64,000 nucleotides of DNA from assembly GCF_018343615.1 (NCBI RefSeq), contig NZ_JAGYPI010000002.1, forward strand, positions 329,562-393,561, written 5' to 3'. The position numbers and the translations under genes were made by a program. Numbering within the stretch: the stretch's first letter is position 1; each line of letters starts with the position of its first letter. Shown in pieces: positions 27,329 through 35,657 of the stretch. This stretch comes from Bacillus sp. FJAT-49736. GTDB taxonomy: Bacteria > Bacillota > Bacilli > Bacillales > Bacillaceae_C. Below the pieces are notes generated by a model. The model was not told where the DNA came from. It saw only the letters and a program-made list of their open reading frames with translations, and did not search any database.

Positions 27329-28993
27329 ATGCCTAAGATGAAGTTGGTAATGTTGTTTACATTACTGGTGTCTTTTTGTGTGCCTTTTGCACATCCGGTT
27401 AATGCAGAAGAACAGCACACTTTAATAGTAGAGGAACTAGATTCTAATCAATTGCTAGGAACCTATTCGGGAAGGGGTACAATAACTGTTTCGGTGAATG
27501 GTGAAAGCTTAGGTGAGCTAGAGTTAAGTGAACAAGGCCCTTTTACCATAAAATTTAATAGATACATAGCTGCACAATCCATTTTAACCGTTCAAATAAA
27601 GGATCAAGACGGCTACATAGAGAGCCATTCTATTACATACCATCCTGCAAGCATTACATCTATTGATATTCAACAAAATCTTTTAACTGGCTGGGTAGAG
27701 GGAAAAGATGCAAACATATACGCGTATGTTGGGGACCAAAGCTTGCCAATGAAGGATTTCCGTCCTGAAAATGGAAGCTTCGTCTTCTACCTTCCTTCAA
27801 GAATTCAGCCTACTGAACTTATCAAGGTAGTTTCGGAGACAGATGGTGTAAAAAACGGTATCTTTTTCGGCACTGAAGATGCTTCCATACCCGCCATTCC
27901 AAAAATAAATGGCATTTATAATAATGCGGATAGAATTACAGGAACTGCAGAACCATATAGCCAGGTTATGTTTTTCATTAATGGGAAATGGTATTCCACC
28001 TTGCTTGAGGATAACACTGAGTTTTCCTTTGAATTAAGTGAAAAATTACCGGCTGGAACAAAAATATCCACTTATACTATTAACCGACTTGGAAAGGAAA
28101 GTCCAAGAATCACGATAACTGTTTTGGATAAAATACCACCAAAAATACCTGTTGTTTCTGACATTACGAGTCAGTCATTTTTTATAAAAGGAAATTCCGA
28201 AGTAAATTCAAAAATATACATTTTAAAAAATGGTAAATCATACAAATCGGTTCAAGCTAATTCTAGTGGGAACTTTACTGTGAAAATACCCCTTCAGAAG
28301 GCAAATACATTATTTGAATTCTACGCAGTCGATAAAGCTGGAAATAAAAGTGCGGTCACGAAGGTAAGAGTCAGCAAGAAAAATAGACCAAGTAAGAAGG
28401 TTCTGTCTGCAAGGCTTGTGAAACAAATGCCGAAGCTGCCAAGAGGCTGTGAGGTTACATCCTTATCGATGCTTCTAGATCATGCAGGCGTCAAGGTTAG
28501 CAATCTTACTCTTGCAAAAAAGGTAAAAAAAGACCCTACCCCTTATAGGGTTAAGAGTAGAAAAAAAGTGTACTTTGGCAATCCAAATAATGGTTTTGTC
28601 GGAAATATGTATACCTTTGGCAAGCCCGGTCTTGGTGTGTATCACAAGCCAATTGCGGATTTAGCTAACACATATTTACCAGACAGAATTATCGATTTGA
28701 CCGGAAGCTCCTTTGATGTAGTGAAAGATTATGTTGGAGCCGGCCACCCTGTATGGGTAGTTACAACTAGTACTTTCCGTTATGTACCAAGCAGCCACTG
28801 GCAAACGTGGTATACACCAACAGGAAAAATTCGCATTACTTATAAAGAACATGCAGTTCTAATAACGGGTTATGACAGTAAATATGTTTATGTAAACGAC
28901 CCACTCTATGGCAAAAAAAATAAAAAACTAAACATGAAATCCTTCATGGAAGGCTGGAAACAATTCGGAAACCAAGCGGTAAGCTATTACTAA
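27329..28993 (+). CDS. Secreted C39-like cysteine peptidase with Ig-like modules
   Basis: The 554-residue protein starts after CAGGAGG, with a signal peptide ending near VNAEE. Residues ~30-350 are Ig-like repeats; the last carry the same VLDKIPP linker and SxGNFTVKIP / YAVDKAGNKS core as the modules in the proteins at 2119 and 12252. The C-terminal ~180 residues are a C39-like (YvpB-type) peptidase: PRGCEVTSLSMLLDHAG holds the nucleophile Cys, EHAVLITGYD the His, and VNDPLYG the Asp. Here the enzyme domain follows the modules, the reverse of the order in 2119. Confidence 0.85.
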   Translation: MPKMKLVMLFTLLVSFCVPFAHPVNAEEQHTLIVEELDSNQLLGTYSGRGTITVSVNGESLGELELSEQGPFTIKFNRYIAAQSILTVQIKDQDGYIESHSITYHPASITSIDIQQNLLTGWVEGKDANIYAYVGDQSLPMKDFRPENGSFVFYLPSRIQPTELIKVVSETDGVKNGIFFGTEDASIPAIPKINGIYNNADRITGTAEPYSQVMFFINGKWYSTLLEDNTEFSFELSEKLPAGTKISTYTINRLGKESPRITITVLDKIPPKIPVVSDITSQSFFIKGNSEVNSKIYILKNGKSYKSVQANSSGNFTVKIPLQKANTLFEFYAVDKAGNKSAVTKVRVSKKNRPSKKVLSARLVKQMPKLPRGCEVTSLSMLLDHAGVKVSNLTLAKKVKKDPTPYRVKSRKKVYFGNPNNGFVGNMYTFGKPGLGVYHKPIADLANTYLPDRIIDLTGSSFDVVKDYVGAGHPVWVVTTSTFRYVPSSHWQTWYTPTGKIRITYKEHAVLITGYDSKYVYVNDPLYGKKNKKLNMKSFMEGWKQFGNQAVSYY

Positions 28994-29061
28994 TAAAAAT
29001 GGAGCATGGCCCCATTTTAAGCTGAATCTTCCCATCATTCATCCAACTCTCCAAAACAAAA

Positions 29062-29103
29062 AGCCGGTACCAGACCTCCTACTTAGAGGCTAAAGTACCG
29101 GCT
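29062..29103. terminator. Bidirectional terminator between convergent secreted enzymes
   Basis: AGCCGGTAC (29062-29070) pairs with GTACCGGCT (29095-29103), with an inner CCTC/GAGG pair and A and T runs outside. It serves the C39-like gene and the convergent carboxypeptidase. Confidence 0.85.
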
Positions 29104-29111
29104 ATTTTTAT

Positions 29112-30668
29112 TTATTGCTTAATCCAACCAGATTCCGTTTGCAACCATCCATTCCATTCCGCAGTGGCAATGATCGACGTACCTGCTTGAATGGTGCCTA
29201 GCTTTTCTGCATTAGATGTTGGATATGGATAAATATCTGTATCTTGCTCTAATAATAAGGAAGTTTCAGTGGAAACTGGGTTAAAGCGTCGAGTTACCTC
29301 TTTTGAAGAGATCCACTTGATTCCGCCATTCATCTCAATTCCAATATATGACCCAAAAGTTTTTACTGCGTGAACGACTTGCACCTTAATGGCTGTAGAT
29401 GGAGCACCATCCTTAGGCTCGTCTCTTACAACGGTGTCATTATTAATTAATACGTTCTCATCTATATTCTGTGAAGATCCATTGAATACATGCTCTCCGT
29501 CAATCCATATGGTTCCTAATGTTAGATCAGAAATGCGATACCAGCTGCCTTTAGTAGCGTTAACTTGATAGGTTCCGGCCGGAAGAGATAGTTTAGTCGA
29601 TTGCTCCTTCTCTGGACGAGTGTAGACCTTTTTGTTAGTAAAAGTAGTAATCACCTTATTAACATGCGTTAACCGCTTTTCCCAATAAGTATCACTTAGT
29701 GAAGCAAGGTAAAGCCCTACTTTCTTATTACGATTCCATTCGTCCCCCATGATACTTAACGGAGGATTAGAATTATTCACAATCCGGGATATTTCCAGCG
29801 TAAATCCCGGTCTTTTAAAAGAATAGGTGAACCAATCGGTATACCCTGACCCTTTTTGATTACGAGTATGTGGCACGATACTGTAGCCAGTTATACCATG
29901 TAAAGTTTTTGCTAGAGAAAGATCTCGCTTGTACTGGCTTCCGGTTTGTTTATAGCCCCAATATAAAATATGACCGCTGGAATGATAGGATACTTCTACC
30001 TCTGGATTCACCCATTTTGTAAAATTATACATCGCTTTTGCTTCAGGAGCTTCAAGCGGACGCGAGCCAGAGTAGTTCATATACCATCTGTGTTTGATAG
30101 ATCCTTTATACCAGCCGCCTGGATATTGACGATTTAAATCGATTCCTTGGGCGTTTGCCTTCCATCTTTTAAAATTCGTGCTTCCACCATTCATGGAGAT
30201 CAATGATTTCCGCACCTTTTGCGGAAAGGCTTTTACTCCCTTTTGCTGTAGTGTAACGCCATCCGGATTCACCATTGGCACAAACCATATGGATGTTTGA
30301 TCTAACACCTTTTTCGCGGAATAACCTGAAATATTTGTATTTTTCGTATATGCCTCCGCATATTGCTCGATCATTTCCATCGTTAAGTTTGTAGTCGGCC
30401 ACTCTCTCGCATGGTGCGCCGCATTGATCAACAACGTAGCATCGCCCTTTCCAAGCTTAACTGCCCAAATAGTACGTCCATAGGGGGTTTTACCGATGGA
30501 TCGGACAGTAATAAGGGAAGGGTATTTCTTTGCTAAAAGCTGAACATCCTTCGTTAATTGTTCATACGTATACATCTTTTTCGAATTTACAATTGCTGCC
30601 TGCGCCTTTGGAGTTGGAAAGAATCCAAGCAAAAGAACGCATACCACAACCCAAGCTAATTTCCTCAT
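29112..30668 (-). CDS. Secreted M14 zinc carboxypeptidase with C-terminal SH3-like region
   Basis: The 518-residue protein has a signal peptide (cleavage near AQAAI). The M14 domain spans ~33-330: NAAHHAREWPTTNL holds the HxxE zinc ligands (His86, Glu89), SYHSSGHILYWGY the third His, and FTLEISR the catalytic Glu. The C-terminal third contains SH3-like strands, ending DIYPYPTSNAEKLGTIQAGTSI. Relatives cleave gamma-D-glutamyl bonds in wall peptides or short peptides; which one applies is not visible. Confidence 0.88.
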   Translation of the reverse strand: MRKLAWVVVCVLLLGFFPTPKAQAAIVNSKKMYTYEQLTKDVQLLAKKYPSLITVRSIGKTPYGRTIWAVKLGKGDATLLINAAHHAREWPTTNLTMEMIEQYAEAYTKNTNISGYSAKKVLDQTSIWFVPMVNPDGVTLQQKGVKAFPQKVRKSLISMNGGSTNFKRWKANAQGIDLNRQYPGGWYKGSIKHRWYMNYSGSRPLEAPEAKAMYNFTKWVNPEVEVSYHSSGHILYWGYKQTGSQYKRDLSLAKTLHGITGYSIVPHTRNQKGSGYTDWFTYSFKRPGFTLEISRIVNNSNPPLSIMGDEWNRNKKVGLYLASLSDTYWEKRLTHVNKVITTFTNKKVYTRPEKEQSTKLSLPAGTYQVNATKGSWYRISDLTLGTIWIDGEHVFNGSSQNIDENVLINNDTVVRDEPKDGAPSTAIKVQVVHAVKTFGSYIGIEMNGGIKWISSKEVTRRFNPVSTETSLLLEQDTDIYPYPTSNAEKLGTIQAGTSIIATAEWNGWLQTESGWIKQ

Positions 30669-31018
30669 TTCCCCACCTCTTGCTGTTATTAATCTATTAG
30701 TTTTGTGAAATTAGTACTTTATGATTATATCACGGAATGCGCAATAAGAAGCTGGGTTTTTTGGAGAAAAATTGGAATTTTAGTAGGGGAAAAGTGGAAT
30801 ATAGTGCTTGGAGGCCATTTTTTATTTATTCTAATCTCCCCAATAGATGCATATCACTATTATCATATTACGGTGTTTTTATATTGGGATATGGTAAAAA
30901 AGAACGATTTTCCAAATGATGCAAAGGTCTCAATTTAAATCAATTATTAAAATAATACACCAATTTTTTCCTAAACATGATATATTTTCAAAAGGCAAAT
31001 AAAAAAGGGGGAAATAAG
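30669..31018. other. Divergent intergenic region, no gene seen
   Basis: This AT-rich gap holds the promoters of the carboxypeptidase gene and the following secreted-protein gene. Overlapping short frames in it lack ribosome binding sites. Confidence 0.5.
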
Positions 31019-31957
31019 ATGAAAAAATGGGTAGCTTGCCTAATAACTGCAGTTCTTCTTCTTGGAATTTCAACAATGGGAATAGGTACAGCAACTAAAG
31101 TAGAAGCAGCAACCGTTAATAAACAATTGAATGATAAAATAAAAACCGAATTCTACTTTATGAAAGCTTATACTGCAAACAAATCAAATGACGAAGGAAA
31201 AAAACTCACTTTAAAAGCGTTAGCACAATACAATAAAGATAAAAGCTCCATTGGGAAATTGAATTTAACGCCAGATGCAAAGACGTATCTTGACACCATA
31301 TTAAATACTACACAAAAGGTTATTGATAGCGTTAATGAAAGAAAAGCATATGATAATAAGAAAGCAAACGATAAGCTTTTAAAGATATATAATGATAAAA
31401 AACTAAGCCGCTCCAAAAAGAACAGTGAATTCAATACCGCTTATAAAAAGGGATACAAGGACTATTTAAGCTGGACAATGGATGATATTGTTCTAACACA
31501 GGAAACCATTTTCATAGAACTGTTGTTAGAAGACGGAAACAACTTAATCGAGAAGGAAGAGCTGGAGCTATGGCATTCATATATTGCCGCATTATCTGCA
31601 CAAAACATGCAAAAATACTTTTATAATGATCTAATCAAACGGGAAAAACAGTTTGATAAGAAATACTCTTCCCTTTTAAAAAAATACAGCAAAAGTAAAG
31701 ATATGAAAACAAGACTTACTTTCTATAAAAATGAATATAACAAAACGAAGAAGGCTATTGAAATACATGCCTTTGGCAAAAAAGCGATTGATAAGGTTAA
31801 CTTAGAAACCTACTTAGACAGTGAACAAGAGCTATCCGAAACTATTAAGTCATTGAAATCTATCAATCAAACTTACTTGCAGGAAATTAAAAGTTTAACT
31901 CCACTCGATTTGGATTTGGCAACGGAGCTAAATGAACTTGCCTTGAAAAGACTTTAA
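31019..31957 (+). CDS. Secreted helical protein of unknown function
   Basis: The ATG at 31019 follows AAAAAGGGGGAAATAAG, so the upstream ATG at 30977 is not used. The 312-residue product has a signal peptide cleaved near VEAAT. The mature part is rich in Lys, Asn and Leu and is predicted by eye to be almost all helical, with no cysteine and no known motif. It has its own strong terminator. I do not recognise the family. Confidence 0.7.
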   Translation: MKKWVACLITAVLLLGISTMGIGTATKVEAATVNKQLNDKIKTEFYFMKAYTANKSNDEGKKLTLKALAQYNKDKSSIGKLNLTPDAKTYLDTILNTTQKVIDSVNERKAYDNKKANDKLLKIYNDKKLSRSKKNSEFNTAYKKGYKDYLSWTMDDIVLTQETIFIELLLEDGNNLIEKEELELWHSYIAALSAQNMQKYFYNDLIKREKQFDKKYSSLLKKYSKSKDMKTRLTFYKNEYNKTKKAIEIHAFGKKAIDKVNLETYLDSEQELSETIKSLKSINQTYLQEIKSLTPLDLDLATELNELALKRL

Positions 31958-31973
31958 AACAATTATTATATCC

Positions 31974-32013
31974 CCTATGTTCTTCACTTGTGGAGGAACA
32001 TAGGTTTTTTTTT
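31974..32013 (+). terminator. Rho-independent terminator
   Basis: CCTATGTTC (31974-31982) pairs with GAACATAGG (31996-32004), followed by nine T residues. It ends the secreted helical protein gene. Confidence 0.92.
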
Positions 32014-32200
32014 GGGTCCTTTGGAAAATAAGTTGGTCTCTTAAACAAAAATTTCAAAACTTCAAGCGGAATTTCTGACAATTGAAGCGAAAATTCTACT
32101 GCTTTTGGGAATTTTTCAGCTGCTCTAAGCAATGATTCTAACGTATTCGCAGTTAATAATTATTTTCCAGTAGAACTTTGTCAACTCACTAATCTATATT

Positions 32201-32473
32201 GTATTCTCGCGAAAATTGATCTTATTCTTGCCATTTCAAGTGATAGTCTAACGAGTAATTTCGCTTTTCCTGCTAAATCGGATATTATTTCCTCCATACT
32301 CCGGCATCATTCCTCCGTTTAGGATGTTATTCTCGCCATACTAACGGTATAATCCTGCCATTTCCGATGTTATTCCGCCATACTCCGGCATAATCCCGCC
32401 ATTTTGGATCATAATCCCGCCAAATCAAACAATAATTCCGCCGAACTTTACTATAATCCCGCCAATCCCACGA
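32201..32473. repeat. Tandem array of thirteen 21-bp units, consensus ATAATCCCGCCA plus 9 variable bases
   Basis: The units start at 32201, 32222, 32243, 32264, 32285, 32306, 32327, 32348, 32369, 32390, 32411, 32432 and 32453. The last four are closest to consensus (ATAATCCCGCCA then nine free bases); the first seven are progressively decayed. The period stays at 21 throughout, apart from one compensated 22/20 pair. It lies in a 900-bp gap between a terminated secreted-protein gene and the sigma factor gene. Looser AAGCGGAATT / AAGCGAAAATT copies at ~32068-32100 are also 21 apart. Confidence 0.85.
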
Positions 32474-32844
32474 ATTTCCTTTGTTGTTTGTTTTGAATAA
32501 AAATACTATAAAATCAAAAACTATTATCATAAATTTATAATGATAGACATCTATCAGTTCTACTTTGCTTTTCATCACATGATAGTTTTCCATTTAAGCT
32601 TTCATAACCTCCTTTGGATACAGTATTCTACATATTTCTCTCCAAATTATAATAAACGCAAATTCACCGAATATTTTTAATAGAATTGAATTCATGCTTT
32701 TTTTGCTGTCGTATTATAGGAAAACCTCAAAATCTTTTAGGAAAAAACTCACTTTCCCGTATTTTCCCCTCTAAATATGTCAAAATGACAATTCGATAGA
32801 ATACATTTTTTTCAGGTAGAGTGGACTTAACCCGGGAATACATG

Positions 32845-32862
32845 ACAAAAGGCGCCTTTTGT
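32845..32862. promoter_or_regulatory. 18-bp perfect palindrome just before the sigma factor start
   Basis: ACAAAAGGCGCCTTTTGT is its own reverse complement and ends 14 bases before the ATG of the sigma gene. It overlaps the leader or ribosome binding region, so it may be a protein operator or an RNA hairpin that hides the start. Confidence 0.55.
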
Positions 32863-32876
32863 GAAAGGCATGTCGA

Positions 32877-33374
32877 ATGGAAGATTTTCAGTATGTATTC
32901 AAAGAATTTGAGGCGATGATTCATCATATTTTGCATTCCTTGCATATTTACAAAAACTATGACGAATTTTTTCAAATAGGATTAATAGCTTTGTGGGAGG
33001 CAAGAAGAAAATTCGATCCGAGCAAGGGGGCATTTTCAAGCTATGCGTATATGACGATTAAAGGTAGGGTGCTTAGCGAGATGAAAAAATCAGCGATTAT
33101 CGATGACCGCCAGCTATATCCGAAGGAGGAATTCTGGGATTATCAACAGGAAGAATGTGCGGTGGAGCCTTTAGAAATAGAGACTTTACTAGCATATTGT
33201 ACGGGACTAACGAAAAATCAAATAAAATGGGTGGTTGCCACATTTTATTTAGGTATGAGTGTTGCAGAGATTGCGACTTATGAAGAGGTATCGGAGTCGG
33301 CGGTGAAGAAATGGAAACGGGGGGCGATGGAGAAGATTCGGGTAAGGGTTCTGAATGGATCTATTCATGCGTGA
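32877..33374 (+). CDS. Small sigma-70 family RNA polymerase sigma factor
   Basis: The 165-residue protein has sigma region 2 at ~20-70 (YDEFFQIGLIALWEARRKFDPSKGAFSSYAYMTIKGRVLSEMKK) and region 4 at ~105-160 (LTKNQIKWVVATFYLGMSVAEIATYEEVSESAVKKWKRGAMEKIR). The motif wording is given in parts of the family's usual blocks. Region 3 is missing, as in ECF-type and SigO/ComX-like factors. No anti-sigma gene is adjacent; an IS element lies directly downstream and may have separated it from partners. The ribosome binding site (GAAAGG) is weak. Confidence 0.8.
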   Translation: MEDFQYVFKEFEAMIHHILHSLHIYKNYDEFFQIGLIALWEARRKFDPSKGAFSSYAYMTIKGRVLSEMKKSAIIDDRQLYPKEEFWDYQQEECAVEPLEIETLLAYCTGLTKNQIKWVVATFYLGMSVAEIATYEEVSESAVKKWKRGAMEKIRVRVLNGSIHA

Positions 33375-33504
33375 AAAGAGTTGTGAAAACGAAATCGAAC
33401 GGACACACAATCTGATATTGTACCCATATAGTAGACAGTTTTAGAAAACCGCACTCTTGAAAACCATGTTATAGTTTTTTTGTGGGGAAAGGGGAACGGT
33501 TTAT

Positions 33505-33795
33505 ATGAAAGCAAAAAAAATATATCCATACGAGTTAAAAAAACAGGTAGTAGAGGAATACATGGAGGGAAACTCCGCAAGTGAGTTGGGGGAAAAGTAT
33601 GATGTGGATCGTAGACGAGTTCATGATTGGGTAAAGAGAGTAAAAGCAGGAGGGTTTCAAGCCTTAGTGGATAGTAGAGGAATAAAAAGCAAAGGCAAAA
33701 GAAAAAAAGAGGAAGAATCCCTACAAGAGAAATATGAGAAACTTCAGTTGGAGAACATGTATTTAAAAAAGTTATTGGATCTAAAAAGGGGGTGA
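33505..33795 (+). CDS. IS3-family transposase OrfA
   Basis: The 96-residue protein is the DNA-binding subunit: a helix-turn-helix (YPYELKKQVVEEYMEGNSASELGEKYDVDRRRVHDWVKRVK) followed by a leucine-zipper-like helix (ESLQEKYEKLQLENMYLKKLL). The quoted stretches are family hallmarks. It starts after GGGGAAAGGGGAACGG. Its stop overlaps the beginning of OrfB in the -1 frame, near AAAAAGGGGG, where a ribosomal frameshift could make the OrfAB fusion. Confidence 0.9.
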   Translation: MKAKKIYPYELKKQVVEEYMEGNSASELGEKYDVDRRRVHDWVKRVKAGGFQALVDSRGIKSKGKRKKEEESLQEKYEKLQLENMYLKKLLDLKRG

Positions 33796-34664
33796 ATGAC
33801 AAAGAAGTACATTTTGCTTTTATACATGCAAACTCCAAACAATATCCGATATCTAAATTAGTCACCATAACAGAAGTATCTCGGGCTGGGTACTATAAAT
33901 GGGTAAAAAGATTAGGGAATAATGAGCAAGATAAAAAGGATGAAGAATTACTACCTTTTATATTTAAGATATATAAAGAAAGTAAGGGTACCTATGGAAG
34001 AAAGCGAATGAAGATAGCCTTAGAAAATGAGTATCATTTAAAAGTAAATGAGAAGCGCATCTCCAGAATGATGAGGAAGTATGGAATATATTGCAAGATT
34101 AGAAGGAAACGCTTTAAGAATAGGCCACAACCACATGGGGAATTTTCCAATATATTAAATAGAAATTTTAAAGCAATAAAGCCTGGAATTAAATTATCGA
34201 TTGATATTAGTTATATGGAGGTAAAAAAAGGATCACAACGCTGGGTTTATGTATGTGCTATAAAAGATTTATTCAATGGGGAGATTATTGCCTATTCTGT
34301 TGGCACAAGTCAAGAGATGAAATTAGTGTATAGAGCATTAGATACCCTAAAAAAGAAAGGGTTTGTGAAAGGAGCACTTTTGCACAGTGATCAAGGCGTC
34401 CAATTCACAAACCGTGGCTACATTAAGCGTTTGAAAGACATGGGGATTACCCAGTCTATGTCCCGCAGAGGCAACTGCTGGGACAATGCTTGCATCGAAA
34501 ACTTCTTTGGTCACATGAAGTGTGAAATGAACCATTTCAGCCAACCTGAAACAGTTCTAGAAGTTTACGAAGCTGTAGAATCATTCATTAATTATTATAA
34601 CAATAATCGTATACAAACAAAACTTAAAATGAGTCCTGTTCAATATCGATTAAATGCAGGATAA
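33792..34664 (+). CDS. IS3-family transposase OrfB (DDE integrase)
   Basis: The 290-residue catalytic subunit has the rve fold with all three acidic residues: LSIDISYMEV (first Asp), LLHSDQGVQFTNRGY (second Asp) and WDNACIENFFGHMKCE (Glu). An HTH_21 region (KGTYGRKRMKIALENEYHL) lies at ~60-90. It overlaps orfA by 4 bases in the -1 frame and likely needs frameshifting for the active fusion. Confidence 0.92.
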   Translation: MNDKEVHFAFIHANSKQYPISKLVTITEVSRAGYYKWVKRLGNNEQDKKDEELLPFIFKIYKESKGTYGRKRMKIALENEYHLKVNEKRISRMMRKYGIYCKIRRKRFKNRPQPHGEFSNILNRNFKAIKPGIKLSIDISYMEVKKGSQRWVYVCAIKDLFNGEIIAYSVGTSQEMKLVYRALDTLKKKGFVKGALLHSDQGVQFTNRGYIKRLKDMGITQSMSRRGNCWDNACIENFFGHMKCEMNHFSQPETVLEVYEAVESFINYYNNNRIQTKLKMSPVQYRLNAG

Positions 34665-34883
34665 TTGTGCGGTTTTTAGTTTGTCTACTTGACGGGTACA
34701 TGTTCAATCCGCTATCTGTGACAAAATGATGGTATTCAGGATTTTACTCGTTCCGCAAATAAGCAGCATTTTGGTGTGTATTGAGGCAAATATAACGGAC
34801 CCAGGGTCCTCCAACATCGCTTAAATAGCGGATTTTATCAAAATTACGGAACCACTGTCCTATAAAATCATTCCATAATAAAA

Positions 34884-34940
34884 AACACATGGAATTTGAA
34901 CTGCACCTCCAATTGGGTGCAGTTCAATCCCATGTTCTTC
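34884..34940 (-). terminator. Terminator of the minus-strand HTH gene
   Basis: TTGAACTGCACC (34897-34908) pairs with GGTGCAGTTCAA (34917-34928), and outer CATGG/CCATG bases extend the stem. On the minus strand a TTTTTT run follows. The gap from 34862 to 35060 holds nothing else visible. Confidence 0.75.
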
Positions 34941-35060
34941 CCTTCTCGTTGTTTTATTTCGTTGATGCGAGTATGCTGTTGCTACATTCCCCCTTTCAAT
35001 GCAGGAGGACGAATTTCGTGATTCCAAATGCAAAACAAGAAATCCGTCCCTTTTTGTCTC

Positions 35061-35627
35061 CTACTTTATTTTCATCATGCGTTGATATTTGCGTTGTACA
35101 CTTATTTTTGACCGTGACAATCTCTGCGCTACTTCGTTGAGTGAATATCCTGATAAAACCATCATTTCCAGTTCTCTTTCTTCCTTCACACTCCAAACTT
35201 TATAATGCTCCTCTTTTTTACTATTTCTTTCTTGTTTTACCCATTCTGGCTCAGGAGCGATGGCATTATATTCAATCTTCGAAAAATCTACTTTTCCGCG
35301 GTTTCTGTCGGCCCAATCCCAAAAATCTATTGGGTCGATGAAATAAAAGCTTTTCGTCGATCTTGTTACCTTTTTGGTATACTTTAAGCCATGTCTTTTC
35401 ATCCACCCCAATATCGTATTTCGATCAACGGAGAGTAATTGTGCCAACTGATGAGTGGATAGATGCCCTGTTTGATTTTTTGTGTAACCAATTCCCATTC
35501 TCTTCATTTTGCTTAAAATGGAACCCTCAGATCGATCTAGCTTTCCAGAGATTGTTTCGATTTTCATTCTTCCCACATTTTCTTTTAAAAAGCGAATTTC
35601 TTCTTCTGTCCAACTTCTCCTAGTCAT
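35061..35627 (-). CDS. DNA-binding protein with Myb/SANT-like and HTH segments
   Basis: From the ATG at 35627 (GAGG six bases upstream) the product has 188 residues. The N-terminus (RRSWTEEEIRFLKENVGRMKIETISGKL) is Myb/SANT-like, the middle (STHQLAQLLSVDRNTILGWMKRHGLKY) resembles a MerR/excisionase helix-turn-helix, and the C-terminus (WSVKEERELEMMVLSGYSLNEVAQRLSRSKISVQRKY) is a second Myb-like repeat. Such proteins are often found on mobile or accessory DNA in Bacillus. Its target is unknown. Confidence 0.7.
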   Translation of the reverse strand: MTRRSWTEEEIRFLKENVGRMKIETISGKLDRSEGSILSKMKRMGIGYTKNQTGHLSTHQLAQLLSVDRNTILGWMKRHGLKYTKKVTRSTKSFYFIDPIDFWDWADRNRGKVDFSKIEYNAIAPEPEWVKQERNSKKEEHYKVWSVKEERELEMMVLSGYSLNEVAQRLSRSKISVQRKYQRMMKIK

Positions 35628-35657
35628 AACATTCCTCATATCCTTTGCAAGGTCGTC

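Larger units (their letters stand above)
33413..34706 (+). mobile_element. Complete IS3-family insertion sequence (IS150-like group)
   Basis: The 1294-bp element begins TGATATTGTACCC and ends GGGTACATGTTCA; its ends match as inverted repeats over about 40 bases (33413-33454 and 34667-34706), sharing TGTACCC, AGTAGACA and AAACCGCAC. The triplet ATC flanks both sides (33410-33412 and 34707-34709) as target duplication. OrfA and OrfB are both open with intact DDE residues, so the element looks functional. Confidence 0.88.
33401..34861. repeat. GGAC/GTTCCG dispersed element (copy A), split by an IS element
   Basis: The left end GGACACACAATC (33401-33412) and the body from 34710 (CGCTATCTGTGACAAA onwards) to GTCC at 34861 are one ~164-bp element, cut by the IS at an ATC target. 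Rejoined, it aligns along its length with copy B at 38065-38241. Confidence 0.75.

Noticed and set aside
30705..30938. 77-residue plus-strand frame
   Set aside because: No ribosome binding site, low-complexity AT-rich gap and no family resemblance.
32201..32473. CRISPR array
   Set aside because: Conserved part is only 12 bases, spacers 9 bases, units decay gradually and no cas genes are near.
32327..32593. Heptad-repeat protein gene on the minus strand
   Set aside because: The 21-bp period makes any frame look repetitive; the frame stops halfway through the array, and start spacing from AAAGGAGG is 14 bases.
33419..34700. IS borders at TGTACCC/GGGTACA
   Set aside because: These inner borders leave no target duplication; moving out by six bases gives TG...CA ends and a clean ATC duplication.
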